Assembly: GCA_019155205.2 (NCBI GenBank)
Contig: JAHNZQ020000010.1
Coordinates: 499,061-535,539, forward strand
Length of the DNA: 36,479 nt
Source: Gracilaria vermiculophylla
Taxonomy: Eukaryota; Rhodophyta; Florideophyceae; Gracilariales; Gracilariaceae
Reading direction: 5' to 3'
The position numbers and the translations under genes were made by a program. Every line of letters begins with the position of its first letter. Position 1 is the first letter of the stretch. The notes under the pieces were generated by a model. It searched no databases. It was not told the DNA's origin and worked only from the letters and a program-made list of their open reading frames with translations. Below, one piece after another: positions 29,965 through 36,479 of the stretch.

Positions 29965-30206
29965 AGCTTTGAAAGCCTCCGCGGCTATACTCGATCCAGA
30001 TCGGGTCGGGATCCGTGAAGGCAATCAGTTGCCCGCTTGATCACCACCTTGGTGGGGGTGACTGCAAGTGATTACAGGCTCCGTCTTAGATAGATTCTTC
30101 GACATTATAAGGCCGTAGAAACTGAGAAACCCCTGAGATCTTCCGCAAACATATTTTAAAAGAGGATACACACGTTCAAGTGATCTTTCTAAGCAGGGAG
30201 TTCACT
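29965..30206 (-). other. untranslated leader of Gypsy-3
   Basis: Non-coding stretch between the 5' LTR (30207-30965) and the gag start. It contains a short palindrome around CCACCTTGGTGG (about 30043-30054); on the minus strand this gives TGGTGATCAAGCGG, which could resemble a primer-binding site but is 160 bases from the LTR edge, too far to be convincing. Confidence 0.4.
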
Positions 30207-30965
30207 TGTAATGCAACAGCACTCTAGCGAGAAAAGCACACAAGAAGCATCTGAATCTTCCTCTGCAGAGGTAGTTTGGCGGTAGATCCCTCTTTAGGGA
30301 ACAACACGAAATGTCCGATGTAGGAACGAGACTTCTCTGGCAGCACTTGGCGAAAGAGGTAAAAGAAAGATCACCGCTAGTTGGTTGTCTGAGTGTGTGG
30401 TGCATCCGTGGAGGAAAGAGATGGGAAATGAAAGGGGAGCGTGGATCGCTAGATCCACAAGGTGAAGGATGTACCACCAAGGCGGGATAAAGGGAAGTAG
30501 TCGTAGGTCAAACAAAGGCGAGCGGTAATGATGTTTGTACAAGAACCAAGCACAGTGAGACTGGTAACAACCCAAATAAGGGCGCTCTCAGCGAACAAGG
30601 TGAATGAGCAACCGTACGCTGCAGGGTATTCCTCGTGAGAAGCAGATACCGACGTAGGTGGGAGGCTCAGAGTCAGAACCGTGGCTACCTTTTACTGAGG
30701 GCTGCGATAACGCCGGTGCCCCATTAAGTACTGGAGGGCTAATTATATAAATAGGGAAATTCAAAATATATAAATACCCGGCCACTTGGGCCACCAACTG
30801 TGTACTGTCCCAGGCACTGGTCTTACAAGGAATTCCCCGTGCCATACGTGTAGGAATCGTCCCACCGGCCGCATGTGCCGGACGTAGCCCTATTAGCCTC
30901 CTAAATCGTGTTCCTCGGTAAAAGTCCGTATACGTGATTACCCCCAAAAACAGGCGTGCACTTCA
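30207..30965 (-). repeat. 5' LTR of Gypsy-3
   Basis: The 759-bp copy is the cleanest of three. On the plus strand it opens TGTAATGCAA and ends GTGCACTTCA; the ends match TGNARTGC as an imperfect inverted repeat. TATATAAATA-like stretches occur at about 30743-30775, usable as a promoter on either strand, so orientation rests on the gag-pol strand. Flanked on the right by ATATA. Confidence 0.75.
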
Positions 30966-31769
30966 ATATATATTGATGGTGTTCCCTGATTTGTCCGTTC
31001 TCACATGTTGAGAGTTGCTATACGTGCTACGTGCATTACGTCCTGTAGATTGGAGTACAGGCCTTCGATGTAGATTGAGACGAGAGTCTTTTCATCATCT
31101 TTTCGTCCTGTGCCGGTCATGAGACTTTTAAATAGATGGCTATCTTCTTGTAGTGATTTTGATTCATCTTGGCGAATAGTCATGAGCTGTCTGGTGAGCT
31201 TTTCTGTTATCGCTGGAGATTCAAAATGGTGCAGGTCTTTGACGTAAATTGCTTTCGATTTAAATCCTTGTTGGTTTTTCTCGGCCAATTGGCGATGATA
31301 ACCGCCCAGTGGTGGTTAACAGTGCCAGAAGGCAGCGCATCCGCGGCACATCGTTGGCTGATAGGATTGTTTCGGCCTTTCCAAGAAACTCAAACGGGAG
31401 TTTGATAGCATTTGGGTCCGTTTCTCAAAATAACGGCAGCGTCCAAATACGAGGAGGTGCTCCACAAAATTCCATCGTATCCTCAGAGCCACTTTTTCAC
31501 GCAACTGACATGGATATAATTGAAAGCGTAGCGGCTATGTGGCAGTTGGCAGTCTCTATTTGTTTCAGGATGCTATCAAGATCTCTTTCCACATAGCTCA
31601 ATCTTCTCTTGAACTTCTCACATTGATTCGAATCCAAAGATGTGGCATCAACAGATTCATGCTTGTAGTAATCCTCTTTCAACTTCAAAAACGAAATCTA
31701 TAGCGACTGCATCTCGATATTTTGTCTTCAAGGCAAGGCTGGAACCACTGTTTGGGACGTCTCAGCCAT
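30966..31769 (-). pseudogene. gag: Gypsy-6 gag, N-terminal half
   Basis: The probable start is the ATG at 31769-31767 (MAETSQTVVPALP). In the same frame down to 31497 the peptide is charged and helical (KFKRRLSYVERDLDSILKQI), likely coiled-coil. Frameshifted segments give EFLGKAETILSANDVPRMR (about 31390-31335) and a long frame 31288-31001 with TIRQDESKSLQEDSHLFKSL and DEKTLVSIYIEGLYSNLQDV, a standard gag capsid signature. It breaks off at the Gypsy-3 border; the rest is inferred at 18344-16870. In-frame stops lie near 31728 and 31698. Confidence 0.75.
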
Positions 31770-32648
31770 AATAAATGTCAAGAAGATGTGAGTCGGAGAG
31801 TTAATTTAAAAATAGTTGATCAAAGAACAGGTGAAGTAGTTCAATCAGATTCCTGACGGCCTCTCCATCGTTTACGTAGATGACAAAAGACCTCTTATAG
31901 TGCTTAGAGATCACTTTATTGAGCCACAAGATTTATAGTGTGCAAACGCTGATACGTGGGTGTGCATAACTGTTTTACTTTATTACTTCATGGATTCCAA
32001 AACAAGATAATGTAAGACTTCAGTAAAAAAGGGGTTGATCCATCTCTAGGTCTTGACATACATTCTACCCGGATAAGCCTAATTTAATCTACTGTGTACA
32101 CCATGACACCGTGACAATTTGCGTACCAAAAGAGAGAAGCGAAAGCATTTAACCTTAATGCTGTTTGCAAGCATGTGATGAGTAGTGCCACGGTCTACGT
32201 GCTCGAGCTTGGGCACTCATCGCGAGCTGAGCGAGTGCGATATCGTTTGCACAAGCGGTACCAGAGAAAGGGCATGCCTCTTGGAATCCCGCTCTTTCTA
32301 ATGTTGATCGGTGACGCGCAAGGGGTTTCTTTTATAGGGTGTACCCATCAGTTTGTTCCTCATTAAGTAACGAGACGCAAATAAAATCGGACAAGCCCAT
32401 CTGTATATAACGCACCGGTCGTCCAGATAAGAAACCGGCTGGCAATGTTGAAACAGCTGCCTCGATGCATTCTGTACGTTCCCGGTTATTTCCCTAACAC
32501 TGGACATAACTCGAGTGCGCAGCCATTTGCCAAAACGATAACGTACATAGAGCATGTTTCAACAGCGCTCCATTATTTCACAACCAAAAGGTGAAGGCAT
32601 CTGTTCATAGAGAACTTGCGATTATGCGTTTCCGTTTCGTGCCTTTCT
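31770..32648. other. non-coding stretch between Gypsy-6 gag and Gypsy-4 pol; LTRs expected
   Basis: The Gypsy-6 leader and 5' LTR and the Gypsy-4 3' LTR should lie here, but there is no second copy in the window to define them. Small frames (63 codons at 32175-32366, 85 at 32555-32298) show no motif. AT-rich 31780-32150, more mixed after. Confidence 0.4.
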
Positions 32649-33700
32649 TTACGACGCCGACAAGTATTCTCGTATAAGGTCAAAGACGTCTTCCATCAGC
32701 GAATCGTATGATACCCAGTCAGTTTCATCTGCGTTAAAACCGCGCTACTTGACTTTTAGTTCGATTTCACCCTGACTATGATGAATTTCAAGGAATTTGT
32801 CTACAACTAGAAGCTCGCCCGACTCGTATGCAATATGGTTTAGAGCTTCCCTTGTAACATCAAAGTCCTTGATGCAGAAAAACATGAGCATACTTCCGTG
32901 AAACTCCTGTTGTTTTCCGTCAAGGAGGCTTTCGACCAAGAATATGTATTCGGTTCTGCATTCAACAGCTCGGAAAGGTCCTTGCTATCTCAACGACGGT
33001 TTGCAGGTGCGCTTCTATTGCGGTATGCCGCGCAGGACGTAGTCACCCGCTCTGAAGATGATAGCGCGAATGTGCGTCTTTCGGTTGTGCAAATCTATCG
33101 CAGCTTGCCATTCCTTGTTTGAACGTTTCGCTAGGTCTTTGTGCATTGCTTTAAGGGATATGAAAAGCTTCTTCACGTTTTTTTGCTGCGCATTGTTACT
33201 ATCTTCAATAGAACGCATGTGGATCTCATGTCAGACCCTATGCGTACTTGCTGGTAGCGGTGGGTCCTGCGAAAGACCCGTGAAAACGGTGAGATGGCAA
33301 CGGCTTCCGAGACGATTGAGAATCGTACTGTTCAGAGCAAACTGTACGACGGGAATTAATATAGGCCAACAAGGTTGTGGTATCTAATAATCTGAGAGTA
33401 GCACGCGTTTTGTCTTTCGTTGCTCGGAATTGACCACTTCGACCGTAACGTTACTCCTGGGACAGTAGGGCAGGGTGAAATGGTGCGCGGAATTGGTTCT
33501 TTCGCAAGGAAAGAGTACCAGATCGTTCTTGAAATGAGAGCCCATGTCTGAAAACCATTGGTGAATGACGCCAGAACTATGGCAAATCACGCGCGTGCAA
33601 AATGATCGGCACCGCAGGAGATGTCTCCTCTCTCCTCGCTGATCGCCTCCCACGGCGATCAGGTGCCTTTTATCGCCAAAACCCGGCAATAGTCTTCTTC
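32649..33700 (-). pseudogene. pol: Gypsy-4 integrase and chromodomain (C-terminal end of pol)
   Basis: Minus strand. The core has SDMGSHFKN, HHFTLPYCPRSN and VTVEVVN with exactly 35 residues between Asp and Glu, the same layout as Gypsy-1. Next come KKLFISLKAMHKDLAKRS and FRAGDYVLRGIPQ (33218-33015), the integrase C-terminal part, then a chromodomain: ELLVVDKFLEIHHSQGEIEL, RGFNADETDWVSYDSLMEDV, IREYLSAS, ending with TAA at 32651-32649. A TAG replaces the conserved Trp of KVKWRGF at about 32756. Upstream it is cut by the Copia insertion near 33790; the rest of pol is outside the window. Confidence 0.83.
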
Positions 33701-33793
33701 GAATTACTCAGCTTCGAATTCCAAGCTCGTACTGTCACGGGGCATTGAATTCCACAGCGCACTGTTCGACTAATTCGACATATTCAACAACTC
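33701..33793 (-). other. Gypsy-4 integrase core remnant up to the Copia border
   Basis: Frameshifted minus-strand DNA that probably continues the integrase core toward its first Asp. No motif is secure. The last five bases before the Copia LTR (33789-33793, AACTC) are the candidate target duplication; its partner lies beyond the window. Confidence 0.35.
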
Positions 33794-34113
33794 TGTGTAG
33801 AAATTCAAAAACAAATAACAATGGCCGTGGTAAATCCACTCTGACTGTGAAGCAGAGTCCTGATACACAAAGGTGATGGTAAAGGTGAAGACGAGAGTTG
33901 TCCTTTTTCTGTCACACAGAAAAGGATTGTTTATTGAAACAGTAGTAGGTCTGGCTTATATAGTGATCAGAACTAGGTTTGACAAAACATTATGATTTGG
34001 CAAATTTCAAACGGGTAATCACTGATATAACCGTTAGCCAATACAAAATTATTCGTTATTAAAATGAGTGGATGCAGCCTTCTCGGGTTCCACAAATTAC
34101 TTGGCGTCTAACA
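33794..34113 (-). repeat. 3' LTR of the Copia element
   Basis: On the minus strand it starts TGTTAGACGCC directly after a polypurine tract and ends at TCTACACA (plus-strand TGTGTAGA at 33794), giving a 320-bp LTR with TG...CA ends and short imperfect inverted termini. It carries a TATA box (TATATAAG, minus strand of 33955-33962) and an AATAAA poly(A) signal (minus strand of 33930-33935), in promoter-then-polyadenylation order. The 5' LTR is outside the window, so the left border is inferred from the end motif only. Confidence 0.78.
33955..33962 (-). promoter_or_regulatory. TATA box in the Copia LTR
   Basis: TATATAAG on the minus strand, about 150 bases into the LTR, with AATAAA (33935-33930) about 20 bases further on. 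In the 5' LTR this would drive the element transcript; here, in the 3' LTR, it faces out into Gypsy-4 DNA. Confidence 0.55.
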
Positions 34114-34121
34114 TTCCCCCT
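34114..34121 (-). promoter_or_regulatory. polypurine tract of the Copia element
   Basis: AGGGGGAA on the minus strand, immediately before the LTR TG end. A run of this kind at this exact place is the plus-strand primer of Ty1/Copia elements, and it fixes the LTR border. Confidence 0.8.
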
Positions 34122-34351
34122 GAACTCGGGAAGCAGTGTATCGTTTTCAACAATGAATTGTGAGCAATAGCAGGAAGTGACTTAGTGAATAAATCTCCAA
34201 ATTATTTGGCTGATGGAATGAATTTGATGTCTAGTATTTCTTGTTTGTAGAGCTCACGTGCAAAGTGGTAGCATATGTCGATATGCTTAGTTTTTGCATG
34301 ATATCCAGTAGCATTCTTCAGCCATTTGATACAACTTTGGTTATCTTCAAG
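34122..34351 (-). pseudogene. pol: Copia RNase H C-terminus beyond the premature stop
   Basis: In the same frame after the TAA, the DNA encodes EDNQSCIKWLKN, YHAKTKHIDICYHFARE and LDIKFIPSAK, the last third of a Copia RNase H (the Asp of DNQS is the missing catalytic acid; HxxTKHID is family-typical). A second stop, TAA at 34204-34202, falls where relatives have Gln (CAA), followed by FGDLFTKSLP. The end of the frame runs into the polypurine tract. Two nonsense mutations, no frameshift. Confidence 0.88.
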
Positions 34352-36479
34352 TTATGTCAGATAAAGATTATAACAGAATATTTCTTGATTCACATTCCTT
34401 AAATATAAGGCTGTCTTGAGACCTTCTGCAGCTGCGATAAATACTGACTCCGTCGTGCTAAGAGATACGTGTTTCGTTTTCGAAGAATTCCAAGATACAA
34501 TATATTCATTCCAGAAAACGAGGTACCCAATTGTACTTTTCCGAGTGCTACTGTCGTCTGAAAAAGAAGCATCACTCCATATTGAAATCTTAGACTCATG
34601 TTTGTTTGGCTTGAAAATATACGATATCTCCATATTAGTTCCTTTCAGGTACTTAAGAGTGCCTTTTAGTAGTCTCCATATCATTTTGTTGTGATTGGTA
34701 GAGTACCTTGATAGGAGATTGACGGCATAGCAAATGTCAAATCTCAAGCATCTGGCCAGATATAAAAGTTTTCCCAAAAGTTTTCTGTACTTGTCAATCA
34801 CAATTGCATCTTGTACTTTCTTCAGAGGAGGTAGCTTTAGACCTGGCGGAAGAGGTGTGCGCGAAATTTCAGCATTGTTCATCTCAAATTCGTTGATTAT
34901 TTTGTCTTCGTTTTTCCTCACGGACATATGTATTCCATATTTGTCTCGCCTAATTTGAATTCCTAGCACCTCAGTAGGGAATCCCAAAACATGAATGTCG
35001 AACTTCTTTTTCACAGATCGAACAAAATCTTTAGCCTTTTGAGGTATAGTGCAAAGAATAAGATCATCGACATGGAAGAAAATAAGTTCCGTGAGGTCTT
35101 CAGTCTTTCTGTAGTGAAGGCGGGCATCTGCGACAGAGCGGAGGTATCCGAAGTTATGCAAAAGTTGATCAAGAGTCTTGTGCCATATTCTTGGTGCTCT
35201 GGAAGTTCCATATAAAGCACGATTGAGTTTCCAGCAATGTCCTTCAGGTATTTTGACGCCCTGAGGTGGTGTGACGTAAACATGAGGGTCACTCAGAGCA
35301 TTTAGAAATGCGGAAAAAAAGTCGATTGAATAAAGAGAAAATCCTGATGAAGCCATACAAGCACAGTAAGATACGACCAGGCGCAGTGTATCCAAATGTG
35401 GAGTAGGTGCAAAAGTATCTCCGAAGTTTGCCTTAAACTCAAAACCCCTGACAACGAGTCGAGCTTTGTACCTTTCAGAGTTGGTTTTCTCGGAAAATTT
35501 CTTCGTGAACACAAAACGAGTAGAGACAACTTGGTGCTCAATCGGTATCTTAACCACTTCATAGGCATTGAAATTTCGTAGATTTTTCAACTCGAGTTCA
35601 ATAGCGGCCAGCCATTTCTTTGAGTCGAGTCTCTTGTATGCGTCACTCATATTCAAAGGCAGTGTTTCAATTCTGGTAAGAAAGATCTTGTTCGGTTCCG
35701 AGTTTTTCACAAGTGCTTCGGAAAAATCGTCACCATCATCGACGTTTTCAGTAGGAATAATACCTTCTTGTTTGATAATAAATCTCCTCAGAGTTTCATC
35801 TGGAATGCCAGTAAACTCTTTGGCATTGAATGTGGAAGTGGATGGTGCAGAGATAACATCAGCAGTTTCGAAGTCTAATACAAAGAGCTCAGTTGAGTTG
35901 TTACTATATCCTAGCATAACTCCAGGCTTGGTAGTATTGTCTAACTTTCCACGCTTTTCTTTCTGGATGTAGATACTGAATGTGCAACCAAACGGTATCA
36001 ACCTTTCATAGTTCTCAGAGAGTCCATATCGAGCAAGGAAGGGTGTGTCATTGTCAAGATAAGAATGAGGTGACCGGTTATACAGATAATTGGCTTGCAG
36101 AATAGCGAATGACCAGAAAGTAGTGGGAAGGGTTGACTCCAAAAGCATAGGTCGTACTTTTTCCAGCAATGTACGGTTTAGCCGTTCAGCTAAGCCCATC
36201 TCTTCTGGAGTTGCAACTGATGAAAACTCTTGACGAATGTCGTTTGAAATACATAGAGACTGAAAAGTTTTGCTCAAGTATTCAGATCCTTGATCGGAGC
36301 GAATCGTTGAGATTATGATTGACCCATCTTCGAGCAATTCTGAAAATCCACCATAGATATCGGATTTCTTACGGAGAAGAACAATGTGGCAATACCTTGA
36401 AGCATCATCTACAAACAAAGCAAAATATTTGAATCCATCCACTGAGACAATCGGCATCTCGCATATATCAGAGTGTAGA
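34352..36479 (-). CDS. pol: Copia polyprotein: integrase core, reverse transcriptase, RNase H (partial)
   Basis: Frame open from the right edge: LHSDIC before the first Met (36457) holds the first integrase Asp (36469-36467). Counting from that Met: integrase Asp55 and Glu91 are 35 residues apart, with GLAERLNRTLLEK; LARYGLSENYERLIPFGC and KPGVMLGYSNNS (136-186) are the Copia integrase tail; an acidic linker follows (about 238-247); RT begins with KKWLAAIELELKNL (280-293), RYKARLVVRGFE, first Asp379 in YSIDFFSAFLNA, and HVDD (462-465); RNase H has SDAS (Asp629) and SLSTTES (Glu670). A TAA at 34354-34352 stops translation just before the third RNase H acidic residue (DNQS), which remains encoded in frame. 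All other catalytic residues looked for are present. Confidence 0.93.
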   Translation of the reverse strand, partial: LHSDICEMPIVSVDGFKYFALFVDDASRYCHIVLLRKKSDIYGGFSELLEDGSIIISTIRSDQGSEYLSKTFQSLCISNDIRQEFSSVATPEEMGLAERLNRTLLEKVRPMLLESTLPTTFWSFAILQANYLYNRSPHSYLDNDTPFLARYGLSENYERLIPFGCTFSIYIQKEKRGKLDNTTKPGVMLGYSNNSTELFVLDFETADVISAPSTSTFNAKEFTGIPDETLRRFIIKQEGIIPTENVDDGDDFSEALVKNSEPNKIFLTRIETLPLNMSDAYKRLDSKKWLAAIELELKNLRNFNAYEVVKIPIEHQVVSTRFVFTKKFSEKTNSERYKARLVVRGFEFKANFGDTFAPTPHLDTLRLVVSYCACMASSGFSLYSIDFFSAFLNALSDPHVYVTPPQGVKIPEGHCWKLNRALYGTSRAPRIWHKTLDQLLHNFGYLRSVADARLHYRKTEDLTELIFFHVDDLILCTIPQKAKDFVRSVKKKFDIHVLGFPTEVLGIQIRRDKYGIHMSVRKNEDKIINEFEMNNAEISRTPLPPGLKLPPLKKVQDAIVIDKYRKLLGKLLYLARCLRFDICYAVNLLSRYSTNHNKMIWRLLKGTLKYLKGTNMEISYIFKPNKHESKISIWSDASFSDDSSTRKSTIGYLVFWNEYIVSWNSSKTKHVSLSTTESVFIAAAEGLKTALYLRNVNQEIFCYNLYLT

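Larger units (their letters stand above)
18345..30965 (-). mobile_element. Gypsy-3: long Ty3/Gypsy chromovirus with antisense accessory ORF
   Basis: Two LTRs of one family (18345-19582 and 30207-30965) enclose minus-strand gag, protease, RT, RNase H, integrase and chromodomain in the correct order (29964 down to 21765), then a plus-strand reading frame of about 600 codons between pol and the 3' LTR. The outer flanks read ATAGA (18340-18344) and ATATA (30966-30970), a 4-of-5 target duplication. Both sides of the element abut minus-strand gag/protease remnants that could be one older element. Net length is about 11.2 kb after removing the nested solo LTR and the 830-bp insert. All coding parts are broken. 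Confidence 0.65.
34122..36479 (-). mobile_element. Ty1/Copia retrotransposon, 3' part, nearly intact
   Basis: Integrase, RT and RNase H in Copia order (integrase before RT), then the polypurine tract and 3' LTR. The element continues past the right edge of the window, so gag, protease, the integrase zinc finger and 5' LTR are not seen. It interrupts the integrase of Gypsy-4. Only two nonsense codons and no frameshift were found in 2.1 kb of coding sequence, unlike every Gypsy element here, so it is probably the youngest insertion. Confidence 0.9.

Noticed and set aside
1..36479. CRISPR arrays, bacterial operons, riboswitches
   Set aside because: Nothing with regular short repeats or prokaryotic gene organisation; the LTR retrotransposons and scaffold gap indicate a eukaryotic genome.

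Overview
This is a gene-poor eukaryotic scaffold segment made almost entirely of LTR retrotransposons, most of them broken and inserted into one another. A run of 100 N (17811-17910) marks an assembly gap. I could identify no host protein gene, rRNA or canonical tRNA. The organism cannot be named from this window. Two Ty3/Gypsy elements carry an integrase motif of the form HHFTLPYxPWSN and a C-terminal chromodomain, which reminds me of elements in oomycetes and some other protists and fungi. That is an impression from memory, not a database match.

Layout. 1-2276 is unassigned, AT-rich DNA. 2282-7995 is Gypsy-1 (+), with both LTRs, a purine tract and a full but mutated gag-pol; a 554-bp solo LTR sits in its 5' LTR. 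8394-10090 is a large inverted repeat (two arms of about 360 bp, each with the same 74-codon ORF) around a GC-richer spacer, with a 34-bp direct repeat flanking the left arm. About 11.7-16.06 kb is Gypsy-2 (+): gag, RT and RNase H remnants, split by an LTR of the Gypsy-3 family and by a second copy of the 554-bp LTR. 16.87-18.34 kb holds minus-strand gag/protease remnants (Gypsy-6) and the gap. 18345-30965 reads as one very long element, Gypsy-3 (- strand): 5' LTR at 30965-30207, gag, protease, RT, RNase H, integrase, chromodomain, then a decayed antisense reading frame of about 600 codons, then the 3' LTR (19582-18345), which carries a third copy of the 554-bp LTR. 30966-31769 is the gag N-terminal half of Gypsy-6. 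32649-33700 is the integrase/chromodomain end of Gypsy-4 (-). 33794-36479 is a Ty1/Copia element (-), the least damaged in the window, running off the right edge.

The nesting gives a relative order: Gypsy-6 is older than Gypsy-3, which is older than the solo LTR inside it; Gypsy-1 and Gypsy-2 are older than the solo LTRs inside them. Three copies of the 554-bp LTR were placed by their target-site duplications. None of the Gypsy elements could be autonomous as read. The Copia element has only two in-frame stops in the part seen here. Interesting candidates are the antisense accessory ORF of Gypsy-3, the inverted-repeat unit at 8.4-10.1 kb, and the 830-bp hairpin-ended insertion in the Gypsy-3 gag.
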